Shown here: positions 42,968-52,056 of the stretch, one piece after another | How positions within the stretch are numbered: the stretch's first letter is position 1 | How the letters are laid out: every line of letters starts with the position of its first letter | Assembly: GCA_003116975.1 (NCBI GenBank) | Contig: BGKB01000067.1 | Span: forward strand, 280,630-344,629 | Direction: 5' to 3' | Source of the DNA: Aurantiochytrium sp. KH105 | Lineage: Eukaryota > Sar > Bigyra > Thraustochytrida > Thraustochytriidae | DNA: 64,000 nt | Position numbers and translations under genes: made by a program | The notes under the pieces: generated by a model | Database searches by the model: none | Seen by the model: the letters and a program-made list of their open reading frames with translations, nothing else | Told to the model about the DNA's origin: nothing

Positions 42968-43516
42968 CAGCAGCCGGAGCTCTCCCAGCAGCAACCTCAG
43001 CAGCCGCAGCAGCAGCAGCAGCAGCAGCCTCAACAGAAGTCCCAACAGCAGCCTCAACAGCAACAGCAGCAGCCAATGTCTCAGTCTGGTGGCTTTGCGC
43101 CGCAGGGACAGAGCTATCAGCCGTCGCAACCCGGCCAAATGATGGCTCCTTCATCGCAGCAGGGCCAGATGCCCGACTATAGCAACCAGTACGCTCAGCA
43201 GGGCAACCAGGGCATGTACCAGCAGCAACCTCCCCCTTCGCAGCAAATGCCGCAGCAACAGCAGAGCCAGCCCCCACTACCCTCGCAGCCCGCGCAGCCT
43301 CCCATGGGAGGTCAGCCTGGCTACGGCCAGCCTCCGCCGCCCATGGGTGGTCAGGGACGTTATGGTCAAGCGCCCCCGCCCATGGGCGGCCAGGGTGGCT
43401 ACGGACAAACTCCTCCTCCACCTGCTGGCGGCATGGGCGGCCAGCAGCCCTACGGCTCGTACCAGCAAGGCCCTCCTCCCCCTGGTGGTAACATGTACGG
43501 CGGCTACCACCAGTAG
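41981..43516 (+). CDS. SEC13: SEC13 with a long Q/P-rich C-terminal tail
   Basis: WD40 subunit of the COPII outer coat and of the nuclear-pore Y-complex. 511 residues from the ATG at 41981. Residues 1-300 form the six-bladed open propeller typical of Sec13: [14 protein letters not shown]-type start ([19 protein letters not shown], split by me), [89 protein letters not shown] and [13 protein letters not shown]. Normal Sec13 ends here at about 300-320 residues. A further ~195 residues follow: a glutamine-rich part (CAG tracts 42938-43072) and then [11 protein letters not shown] repeats to the end. This tail resembles the disordered linker of Sec31 more than any Sec13 extension I know. No intron or frameshift at the junction. 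Confidence 0.95.
42937..43072. repeat. CAG-rich polyglutamine tracts in SEC13
   Basis: Three CAG runs (about ten, seven and five codons) separated by PQ/PELS segments, at the start of the tail. Confidence 0.95.
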
Positions 43517-43665
43517 TAACGACACAAGCTCACAGACAAAAACAAAATACATCTTTCGCCCGCAGGCGCTCGTTCTTTTATATAGTCATCGTCCACCCAC
43601 TTTTCCTCGTTCAAGCTTGTCGAGCTTGTACAGTTTTGCGTCAAGCATTGCGCATTTTGCCCGCT

Positions 43666-45312
43666 TCAAAGTGGCTCTCGACTTGCAGCAATCATGCATT
43701 GCGCAGCAACCTCCTTGATGTGCGCCTCGCTCTGCTGCAGATGCAAGACAAGACTTTCAAGCCGCTTGAGCTCCTTGGCGTTTCGCCGTGAAGCGAGCTT
43801 TTCGCGACCAGCGCTCAGCGCCGAGTCCGAAAGTGCGCCATTGTCTTCGTCTTCGTCCTCGTTCTCGTCCTTGTCCTCTTCCTTGTTGCCAAGGGAGACC
43901 TCTTTTGCTCGTCGTGCGCGCCGATGCACTTGGCGCAAAGCCGGTCCGCGACGCGCCTTCGTTTGCAATCGCTTTCCAGTCGCATTGCACTGACAGCCTG
44001 CACGCTGATCGAGAAGCAAGGTTTCGACGTGCTCTCGCTGTCGCTCGGCAATCTTGGCATGCCTCTCGGCGCAGGACTGTGCACGCTCTGCATCAACCAG
44101 ACGGTTTTGCAAGTCCTCGCATGTCCCTCGTGCTGCGCTAAGGGCAGACTCGAGCCCCACACACCGTGCACGTTCCGCTTCAAGAGCATCAAATTGTGGC
44201 GCATCAGCTCGTGGGTGCTGTGACGTGCGCGTGCAGTCCCCACGCAGTTGCTGCTCAAGGAGCTCTGCGTTTTCTGCGCGTAGATCGCTGAGGTTTTCCC
44301 GAGCAAGTTCGAGCTCGAGACGGGTCTTCCGCAAAGTCACGTCTAGACTTGCAGCGTGCGCGCGCTCCTGCTCTACGCTGTGCTCATGGCGCTCCGCGAT
44401 TGTTGCAAGCTTGTCGAGATTTTCCAAAAGGCCGTCCTTGCTTGCCTCGGCTTCAGCAAGGCGCTCAGCCGCCAGTTCGAGGTCGATGTGAAGCTGCGCG
44501 TTCGTCGCCCGGAGCTCCTCAAGCTCGACCGAGTGATCGAGAGCAGATTTGGCAGCGGCTTGGGCCTGCTGCTCTTCCTCGAGCTCTTGGAGTTGTCTGA
44601 CTTGGGCCTGCTCGAGCGCAACGAGCTTTGCGCGCCACTCGTCGCGCTCCTTGCGCAGTTGAGATTCCTTGCGTTTGGCCTGCCGGGTGATGCGGAGTTC
44701 GCGCTGGGCCCATTCGGCCTTTTTAGCTTTATGATGCTTGCGCTCGCGCTCAAGTTCGCGCTTGAGTCGGATCGAAGACCGAGACGCTGACTCGTTGCCA
44801 GAATCTTGGTCATGATGATTTTGTTGCTGATGATGATAATGTTGTTCGTACTGTTCTTGCTCTTCTCGCAGACGATGCTGCTCGGCCCGCTGCTCATTGC
44901 GTTCGCGACGCAGCCTCTCGAACATTGCGCGATAATGGGCGTCGAGCGGGCTGTTCCAGGTCGACTCGTGTGTCTCTTCATTGAGGAAATAGGTTTTTTT
45001 GGATGCTTGGTCGACGATTTCGACCCATGGCCACTCGAGCTCGGCGACAAGGGCCTCTTCGGCAATCCAGAAAAAGTCTTGATCGTGAGCAGGATCCATG
45101 CCGAGAAGCTGGGCATGCGCAACGACGGCTTCTTGCATGGCACGTGAAGATTCGCGTTGCTCCTCTGTCGGGATTTCGAGCGGAATCTTACGCGGGTCTG
45201 CAAATCTGTCAGCAGACTTTTCCAGCGACCGACGTCGAAGTGCTTCGAGCGAGTAGCTTGGAATTCCGCACTCGTCCGAGCTCGCGGCCATGCTTGCCTC
45301 GGCCATGCTCAT
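43666..45312 (-). CDS. CEP164-like WW-domain coiled-coil protein
   Basis: Predicted basal-body distal-appendage protein. 548 residues from the ATG at 45312; the frame upstream to 45627 is low-quality and unlikely to be translated. The N-terminal module matches CEP164: a helix with AQLLGMDPAHDQDFFWIAEE, then a WW domain at about 94-124 (WPWVEIVDQASKKTYFLNEE, ESTWNSPLDAHYRAMFE). In CEP164 this part recruits TTBK2 and starts cilium assembly. From about 130 to the end it is coiled coil (RRERNEQRAEQHRLREEQEQ, LERERKHHKAKKAEW), with a His/Gln-rich patch near 150-165 and an acidic Asp/Glu/Asn stretch near 500. Animal CEP164 is about 1460 residues, so this is a short form. It implies a flagellated stage. 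Confidence 0.75.
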   Translation of the reverse strand: MSMAEASMAASSDECGIPSYSLEALRRRSLEKSADRFADPRKIPLEIPTEEQRESSRAMQEAVVAHAQLLGMDPAHDQDFFWIAEEALVAELEWPWVEIVDQASKKTYFLNEETHESTWNSPLDAHYRAMFERLRRERNEQRAEQHRLREEQEQYEQHYHHQQQNHHDQDSGNESASRSSIRLKRELERERKHHKAKKAEWAQRELRITRQAKRKESQLRKERDEWRAKLVALEQAQVRQLQELEEEQQAQAAAKSALDHSVELEELRATNAQLHIDLELAAERLAEAEASKDGLLENLDKLATIAERHEHSVEQERAHAASLDVTLRKTRLELELARENLSDLRAENAELLEQQLRGDCTRTSQHPRADAPQFDALEAERARCVGLESALSAARGTCEDLQNRLVDAERAQSCAERHAKIAERQREHVETLLLDQRAGCQCNATGKRLQTKARRGPALRQVHRRARRAKEVSLGNKEEDKDENEDEDEDNGALSDSALSAGREKLASRRNAKELKRLESLVLHLQQSEAHIKEVAAQCMIAASREPL

Positions 45313-45675
45313 TTCGCTGGCCAGAAGTGAGTGTATGGGATCACGCGGGCGAGAAACAGACGAGCAAGACTGCAAAACAGCGCTCGGGGGATGCCAGCGC
45401 AGCGCAGCAGCGCGCGCGCAGCAGCAGCAGCCTCCGTCCCCGCTTGTATCGTGATCCTTCCTTCGACTGCTGCCTGCCTGGCTGCCTGCCTGGGAACGAA
45501 AGACGACCACTCCTCGCGTCAGAAAGAGTGTGTGCCATGCCCAAAGAAAGAGAAAAAGAGAAAAAAGGAGGGTGTCGGTTGACCCAGGAGTTGATGAGAA
45601 GCAACGGAGAGATAGAGGAGCAGACAAAGAGGCGAGGCGAGGCGAGGCGAGTCAATAGGTAATCAAGGTCGTTCT

Positions 45676-46701
45676 CTAGAGAACGGCAAAGGTTGCAGAG
45701 ACGGCAAAGTGGTCGCTGGGATAGATGCGCGCATCGTCTGGGTGAGGCTTGTTGGCACGGATCTCCGCGTCGGTGACCTGCAAGGGACCGCGGTAGAAAA
45801 CGTAGTCGATGCACTCCTCGGGCGTCACGTCCTTGGTAGGGCACTCGTGGTTTTGATGGAAGGTCTTTTCGGGCTCGGCGCCGTGCGCGACCTTGTAAGC
45901 GCTACGAAAGCCATACTCTGCCACGAAGCTGTGCAACCGCTCGTGCGGCTGCGCGTTCATGTCGCCCATCATGATGACGGCGTCCTCGGGCTGCATGTTT
46001 TCGTCGCTTTCAAGCCAAATGAGAATCTTGAGGAACTCGCGCGTGCGCTGTTCTTGGCATCGTTGCAGCTGCTTGAGGTCCGAGCCTTGCGGCGTATCAG
46101 TCAAGTGCGTATTGACAACCCAAACGTTGCGGTAGTGCAGTCCGTCGGGTGTAAGCGGGACGCGAAGAAGTGTTTTTTGCGCGACGCGATAGGTGCCGCC
46201 TACGAGTAGCGGGCTGTGTGGCTGTGGCTGCAGGGTCTTGCGAGTGATTGTTGCATTGCCGAAAAGCCAAACGGTGCCGAGAAGCACATAGACCAGGTGA
46301 CCAAAGATGGGCATGTGGAAGAGCGTGGCACCGTCAAAAATGGACAAAAACCCTTCGAGAAAGGCATCGTTGAAAAGATGCCAGAGATCGCGCAAGAAAA
46401 GCCCGAGTCGGCTCTCGAAGGCAAACGTGAAGACGCGGCCGACGAGGGGCGTCTGTGCGATGTACGAGGGCACGCAGACGTCTGACGTGACGAGGACGTC
46501 GTGTCTGTTGCCGTCCTTGCTGACCGCCTCGGCAAGGCGCTTCTCCTGTCCGCTCCATACTCCGCCGGTTGCCACCTCTTGCAAGCAGACCACGTCGTGG
46601 CCTCGCAAGGCGTCCTTGATGAGCTCTTCGCGCGCGTGGTGTCTGTCGAGCAGAAAGCGCGCGTTGAGTGTGAGCACCTTGAGCGTGGCGCTGTCTTCCA
46701 T
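45676..46701 (-). CDS. Endonuclease/exonuclease/phosphatase-family enzyme, sphingomyelinase-like
   Basis: Metal-dependent phosphodiesterase of the DNase I-like (EEP) superfamily, 341 residues from the ATG at 46701. Catalytic landmarks in order: LTLNARFLL, CLQEV (metal Glu), NVWVVNTHL, MMGDMNAQP (Asp/Asn pair), IDYVFYRG and the final SDHFAVSA His. The spacing and the NTHL/GDMN pair fit neutral sphingomyelinases and related lipid phosphodiesterases. A hydrophobic insert of about 60 residues (LFHMPIFGHLVYVLLGTVWLF) between the Glu and the NTHL strand suggests membrane contact. Sphingomyelinase activity is inference; phosphoinositide or nucleotide substrates are possible. The upstream GCTT array lies just outside the start. 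Confidence 0.85.
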   Translation of the reverse strand: MEDSATLKVLTLNARFLLDRHHAREELIKDALRGHDVVCLQEVATGGVWSGQEKRLAEAVSKDGNRHDVLVTSDVCVPSYIAQTPLVGRVFTFAFESRLGLFLRDLWHLFNDAFLEGFLSIFDGATLFHMPIFGHLVYVLLGTVWLFGNATITRKTLQPQPHSPLLVGGTYRVAQKTLLRVPLTPDGLHYRNVWVVNTHLTDTPQGSDLKQLQRCQEQRTREFLKILIWLESDENMQPEDAVIMMGDMNAQPHERLHSFVAEYGFRSAYKVAHGAEPEKTFHQNHECPTKDVTPEECIDYVFYRGPLQVTDAEIRANKPHPDDARIYPSDHFAVSATFAVL

Positions 46702-48611
46702 GGTGATGTGGGCTGCGTTTAGGGGTTTGCGTTCTTGCTCGCTTGCTTGCTTGCTTGCTCGCTTGCTTCCTCGCTTACTTGTCTGCACAACACAACTTCA
46801 GCAACCACGCCGACGAAAACGGACGAAGGTCGCTCGCTACAGCCACCTCGCTTGCGTCGCGCGAGCGAGCGACTGAGCTCCCTTGCCTCGTGCACTCGAT
46901 CGGCCAGGTGACTGATTGATTGTTGTGCTTTTGCCTGATTGCGCACGTGCCGCGGTGCTCCGTCACCTTGGAGCTCGCTCCCGCCTCGCGCTCTGCTCCG
47001 CCCCGCCGCGAGCGCGTCCTCGCGCGGCGGCGTCCTCCGCTCTCGCCCTCTCCCTCTTTCTCGCGGCCGTCCGGCTCGCCCTCGCGGCGTCGCGGGCGCG
47101 CTGCAGGCGGGCAGGTCGTCGGGAGCTCGATCGGGACTGGCTGCGATGCGGCTGCGATGGTGGCGAGGACGAGGCGGGGTCGGGTTGAGAGCTGCTGGGA
47201 GAAAAGGCAAGATAGCGGCAGCTCGCACCCAAGCCAAGCCACGCCAAGCCAGACCAGACCAAACCGAATCAGAGCAGAGCACGCGACAGCGAGAGCTCGC
47301 TCCGATTTCGTTCGCTTTGCTTCGCCTTGTGTTGCCTTGCTCTGCTCTGCTCTGATCTGATCTGATTTGCTTTGTTTTGCTCTGCGTGGCGTAGCGTGGC
47401 GTGGTGTTGCGTTGCGTTGCGTGGGGTCGCTTCTTTCACTTCACTTCACTTCACTTCACTTCACTTCTCCTGGCCTCGCTGCACAATCAGTTCTGCGAGC
47501 GACAGCGCGGAGCGGAGACGGCGAGGAGCGCAGCCAGCTGCAGGCAAGCAGGCAGCCAGCCAGCCAGCCGCGCTCGCGCATGATGCCGACGCGGGCGGCT
47601 CGCGCGGCCTCGGAATCGAGCGGGCGAGTCCTCGCAACCCTTGCTTCCGCGCGTCCCTGGTCCCGGAAGAGGCGCGAAGTGTCCCAGCGCGACCCGGCAT
47701 TGTCCGGCATTGTCCGGCATTGTCTGTCGAATGCACCAACCAACAGCAGCCGGCGTTTGCCACCCGGCCAAGGGGGATGCGATGAGCCCGGCCGTGCCAG
47801 GCTGCTGCAGCTGCTCCGAAAGCCGCCGTGCGCAGTGCGTACGTTCGAGGCGGGCTCGAGCGCTCGCGGCCCAAGGGTCCGGCTTCGTGTCATCCAGCAC
47901 ATACATCCACATCATCAACGTCATGATCATCAACGACAACGACGGCAACAACAACAGCGTAGTCATCCCTGCCGCCCTCGGCCGCCATGGCCACGAGGCC
48001 TTCGCGAGGCGCGGAGCTGGCGCGGGCGGCGTCTCGCGCGTGTCCGCGGGCGTCGCGGAGCTGAGCCGCGAGGAGGAAGGAAGGAAGCAAGCCAGCCCGA
48101 GGAGGGCGGCCGGGTCAGGAGTGGCGGGGAGACCAAGCCAAGCGCGCAGCTGCAGACACAAGGGTGGGCGGCACGTGCGGCACGTGCGGCACGTGCTCGT
48201 GCCAACCTTGGGGCCGCGCTGCAGTCGGGGTGGCAGCGGCGGCGGAGGCGAGGCGCAGCAAGGGCGCGACGAGAACGAGGCGGGCGCGAAAGCGAGACGC
48301 AGCGAGTTTGCGCAACGCCTGGGGTTGCGAGCGCTCGATGGTCCAGGCAGATAGATACAGAATACTTCCTTGCGATGGCCCCGAAGTGAAAGCGAATTCG
48401 AACGAGCGAATGAGCAAATAAACGACAAGCTTCGCGCAAAACGGAAACAAGCCGGGCCTGCAGGCTAAAAGGCAGGCAGGTAGCAAGCGAGCGAGAGAGC
48501 AAGCGAGAGCGAGCGAGAGCGAGCGAGAGCGAGCGAGAGCGAGCGAGAGCGAGCGAGAGCGAGCGAGAGCGAGCGAGAGCAGGAGAGCGGGAAGAAAGTG
48601 CGCCGAGGACG
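46702..48611. other. Repeat-rich divergent spacer, EEP / AGMO-like
   Basis: 1.9 kb. Arrays: GCTT near 46741-46765, CTCTG/TCTGA near 47341-47370, CACTT pentamers near 47440-47468, GGCATTGTCC units near 47696-47724, and a 10-bp repeat at 48501-48580. ORFs of up to about 340 codons on both strands are low complexity; none is called. Confidence 0.5.
48501..48580. repeat. 10-bp GAGCGAGAGC tandem array
   Basis: Eight copies (first one AAGCGAGAGC) of a strictly 10-bp unit ending 31 bp before the AGMO-like start codon, so within or next to the 5' UTR. Confidence 0.95.
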
Positions 48612-50045
48612 ATGCTGGTCGAGGCGGCGAAGGCGATGCGCATCATGTTCTACGGCGTGGGGCCCAAGGAGATGGCGGAGCACGCGGAGGCGGAGCACGT
48701 GCCTGCATACCTGCTGCACGCAATCCCGCTCTTCGTCTTGATGATGGCGGCAGAGTTCCTGGTGGGCCTGGCGCAGGGCAAGGTGGTCTACCGCGTCAAC
48801 GATACCATTGCCAGCGTGCTGCTGGGATCTCTGCAGACGCTCGTCGGATCGTGGTTCACATTTGTCAACGTAGCGGCTTATGCATTTATTTATGAACACT
48901 TGCACATCGTCGAAGTCGACCCGGCAAGCTGGACGCTCTGGGTTGCAGCGGTCCTCGGTGTGGAGCTTGGATATTACTGGCTGCATCGCACGGCACACGA
49001 GTATCACGTTCTTTGGATCGGGCACTCCGTGCATCACAGTGGCGAGGACTATAATCTCGGCACGGCGTTGCGTCAAGGCGTGCTGCAGTCGGCATATGGG
49101 TTCATCTTTATGCTCCCTGTGGCGCTCTATGTACCGCCACTTATTTTCGCACATCACAAAGCGCTCAATACCTTGTTTCAGTTCTGGATTCACACCACGG
49201 TTGTTGGCTCGCTAGGACCTATTGAGTACATTTTCAACACGCCGTCGCACCATCGCATGCATCACCGACCCCCCGGCAACTGCAACTATGGCGGCGTGCT
49301 CATTGTTTATGACCGTTTGTTTGGGACCTTTGTCCCTGAGGATGAGCAAAAAGATACATACGGACTTGCGAAACAATACACGACCTTTGACCCGGTCTGG
49401 GCCAATGTGGAGCACGGTCGACGCATGCTCGCTAACATTGGGCGGAACAAGGTACACGACTGGCGGTTCTACCTTTCGCTGCTCACGAAGCGCCGTGTCA
49501 AGCACAAGATGGTCGTTCGTCCGCTCGAGATCCTGAAACCCATTCCAACGCCGAAACGCTCGTTGTGGGGGCCTGCACGCCCTAACACGCGCACTCGTCT
49601 CGATGGCGATACTTCGACAAGATCCTTTACCTTTAAGCTGTACGTGGCGTATCTCTTGGTGGGCGCAATGCTCTTGACGGTCGTGACATTATCGCTCGAG
49701 TCGGAGTTTGACTGGCTCGAAATCATGTGCGCACAGCTCCTGGGTTTTGCCAATTTTTGCATTCTCGGTCGTCTTCTCGACGGTCTTACACCTCTGACTA
49801 CGAACCTGAACACGGGCCGTGTGCTCGTACTGCTCTGCATTACGAGCTGGCTGCGCACGATGTCTTTGCGCGACCACCGCTTCGACAAGATACTCGAGTA
49901 TGCGCAGTACTTCGCGGCCCTCGACGCGTTGTTTTGGTTCATCACGGTGCGGCTCACTGCGCGGGAGGCCTCATTTGAGAAAGATTTGGTGGCCGTCGCC
50001 GCTGGCTCAGCAAGCAAGAGCGATGTAAAGTCCAAGTCCATCTAA
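48612..50045 (+). CDS. Alkylglycerol monooxygenase-like enzyme (AGMO/TMEM195)
   Basis: Membrane di-iron oxidase that, in animals, cleaves ether bonds of alkylglycerols using tetrahydrobiopterin. 477 residues, close to AGMO (about 445). Strong match over the core: NDTIASVLLGSLQTL, LGVELGYYWLHRTAHE (box 1 HRTAH), IGHSVHHSGEDYNLGTALRQ (box 2 HSVHH), FWIHTTVVGSLGPIEYIFNT, PSHHRMHH (box 3) and YGGVLIVYDRLFGTF. N-terminal and C-terminal hydrophobic helices (about 35-55, 105-125, 340-360, 375-395) place it in the ER membrane. The GEDYN and TALRQ signatures separate it from sterol desaturases. Single exon. Together with the hydroxylase at 13.8 kb, it is the second di-iron membrane oxidase in the window. 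Confidence 0.93.
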   Translation: MLVEAAKAMRIMFYGVGPKEMAEHAEAEHVPAYLLHAIPLFVLMMAAEFLVGLAQGKVVYRVNDTIASVLLGSLQTLVGSWFTFVNVAAYAFIYEHLHIVEVDPASWTLWVAAVLGVELGYYWLHRTAHEYHVLWIGHSVHHSGEDYNLGTALRQGVLQSAYGFIFMLPVALYVPPLIFAHHKALNTLFQFWIHTTVVGSLGPIEYIFNTPSHHRMHHRPPGNCNYGGVLIVYDRLFGTFVPEDEQKDTYGLAKQYTTFDPVWANVEHGRRMLANIGRNKVHDWRFYLSLLTKRRVKHKMVVRPLEILKPIPTPKRSLWGPARPNTRTRLDGDTSTRSFTFKLYVAYLLVGAMLLTVVTLSLESEFDWLEIMCAQLLGFANFCILGRLLDGLTPLTTNLNTGRVLVLLCITSWLRTMSLRDHRFDKILEYAQYFAALDALFWFITVRLTAREASFEKDLVAVAAGSASKSDVKSKSI

Positions 50046-50227
50046 ATTATGTAAATTGTCATTTTTATAGATTTTTTATAAAAAATGTATACTGCTTTGG
50101 CATTGGCCTGACAGCCCGCTGGCATCTTGACAACTCAACAATACAGAGAGTATACTACGTTTTAGCTGTAAAAAAAGCAAGAAAGGGCGGAAGAAAGCTG
50201 CCGTATCTTCTTTGGTCGTTGACATGA

Positions 50228-51394
50228 TCAGCAGGCGAGCTGCGCCATTTGTTCACCGTTTGCAACATCGACTGACACGGTGCCAACGCCAACCGCTGCC
50301 GACAAATCCTGCGGTGATGGTCCTCGTTGCGCACGGATGACCTTGAAGGTGTTTTTCAGACCCTGAATGGGCCCATGCACGAGCCCAGCAAAGGAAAGCT
50401 CCACATTCGCGCCCGAGACGCCCTTGATACGAAAAGTGATGACGGCAAATACAATAATGGTGGCAAAGTTGACGAGAAAGAGAGAGAGACTGAAGATGCC
50501 AATGCGCAGAAAGTGAATGTCGCGGCCCTGCGCATCGACCTGGGCAAGATGGTAGATCCCGCCCATAGTAATGCAAATTGCAGAATTCACTAGAGGCGGA
50601 AGCAACGAGCTGGAAATGGCCACGCCGACAAGTGTACTCACGGCCGCATTGGTTGTGGCTAGTGCGACGCCGATGCCCGACGGCATGGCCGTCCAAAAGC
50701 CAGTGAACATGGAAAGCACGCGACCACGAGACTCCATCTCCTCACTTGTCAAGTACTGATGGCCCGTGAGATGGGTGAGAAATGGAATACCGAGCGGTTG
50801 CCAAAAGAGAATCGAAACGCAGCCCACTGCGGCACCGAGAATGTAGCAGATGAGGATACCCCAAAGTTCATTGCGAAGTCCAAGACGCACGAGATCGCGA
50901 CGACCGACTGCAATACCGAAGGCAACGCCCAGGATTGGGCCCATCAGCGGGCTCACAAGCATTGAGGCAACCACTGTCACGGCAGAGTCCGTAACAAGGC
51001 CGACGGCAGCGATAATGCCAGCGACGCATGTTAACAAAATGTAGTCAAAGGTCAGATGGAGGCCGGCATGAATGGCGTCTTCGATTTCGCGGACGGTTCG
51101 ACGGTCGGTAAGACGATAACGTTTTCGCGGGCCAGGAGGACGTTGGAGTGTCGGAATTGTGGATTGGAGCGCAATGATATCAATGCTTCCAAAGCTGGAC
51201 CCGAGACCTGTGGATTCTAGGGCGTGGAGGACCTCGGACACGTGTTTGTCGACGCATACAAACGAGATCATGACCTCGTCTGCCTCAAGGGTCGCGAAAG
51301 TTCGAAGACGCTGAGCATTGGGATTGGCTCGAATGACTTTCTCCACCTGTTCGCGCTCGTCTCGGGGGAGGTGAATCTGCACGCTGCGCACCAT
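50228..51394 (-). CDS. DUF389-family multi-pass membrane protein
   Basis: A 388-residue protein of the DUF389 family, known mainly from bacteria and archaea and of unknown function. An N-terminal soluble part of about 95 residues (MVRSVQIHLPRDE, a ferredoxin-like fold in relatives) precedes six or so helices. The family signature is intact: SAVTVVASMLVSPLMGPILG, GRRDLVRLGLRNE, TGFWTAMPSGIGVALA and VGVAISSSLLPPLVN. Each is rich in Gly/Pro within helices, as in a transporter core. A soluble tail follows. Localisation cannot be read and transport is speculation. The 182-bp gap to the AGMO-like gene is convergent. Confidence 0.88.
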   Translation of the reverse strand: MVRSVQIHLPRDEREQVEKVIRANPNAQRLRTFATLEADEVMISFVCVDKHVSEVLHALESTGLGSSFGSIDIIALQSTIPTLQRPPGPRKRYRLTDRRTVREIEDAIHAGLHLTFDYILLTCVAGIIAAVGLVTDSAVTVVASMLVSPLMGPILGVAFGIAVGRRDLVRLGLRNELWGILICYILGAAVGCVSILFWQPLGIPFLTHLTGHQYLTSEEMESRGRVLSMFTGFWTAMPSGIGVALATTNAAVSTLVGVAISSSLLPPLVNSAICITMGGIYHLAQVDAQGRDIHFLRIGIFSLSLFLVNFATIIVFAVITFRIKGVSGANVELSFAGLVHGPIQGLKNTFKVIRAQRGPSPQDLSAAVGVGTVSVDVANGEQMAQLAC

Positions 51395-51938
51395 GGCTCA
51401 GCTCAAGTCGTTGAATATACCTTGGGCTTCGGCGTCAGTTCGAAGCGCGCGCACGCGCGCGCGCGCGATCAAGTGATTAGATTGATGTGAAGAACCCAAT
51501 CATCGTCGAAAGGCTCGGCCGGCGTTGGAACCTCATGTTTGGTATCCGTTGGAAATGGGCCATTTTTAACTAGAATGGGTCCATTTGTTTTGGCGTGGGT
51601 GGTACTGAGGAGATCTGGGACGATTCACTCGCGTGCTCGCTCGCACTGCCAAGCCGGAACAGAATATGGTGTACTACTGTAGCGAGATGAAATATTTAGA
51701 TAGCTATAGCTATAGCTATAGCTATAGCTAGCAAGCTAGCTGGCTGCTGGGATGTCGTGCGTGCTGTTTTGCAGACGCGCGAGCGCTGGAAATGAAGAAT
51801 GCAAATCGCAAAAGATATTAGCCTTCTGCAAAAGATTCTTCTTGCAGGGCTCACAGCAGAACGGCAGACAGACACCGGTGTCCATTCTAGTCAAAATAAT
51901 AAACGTTGCGCCGCGAAAAGAGTGCACACTAAAGTTGC

Positions 51939-51995
<57 letters not shown>

Positions 51996-52056
51996 TGAGA
52001 TACGAGAGGAGCGCGCTCGCTCTCCGGTACAGAGTTTGCATGCTCCCCTTTTCGTT
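51395..52056. other. Spacer with TAGCTA and GA arrays
   Basis: TAGCTA hexamers at 51701-51731 and an AG dinucleotide run of about 26 units at 51941-51992, between two same-strand genes. No gene seen. Confidence 0.55.
51941..51992. repeat. AG dinucleotide microsatellite
   Basis: Uninterrupted (AG)26, about 65 bp beyond the stop of the carrier gene on the minus strand. Confidence 0.97.

Noticed and set aside
46719-48646. ORFs of up to 340 codons around 47-48.6 kb
   Set aside because: They arise from GC-rich and pentamer/decamer repeats and run over the start of the AGMO-like gene.
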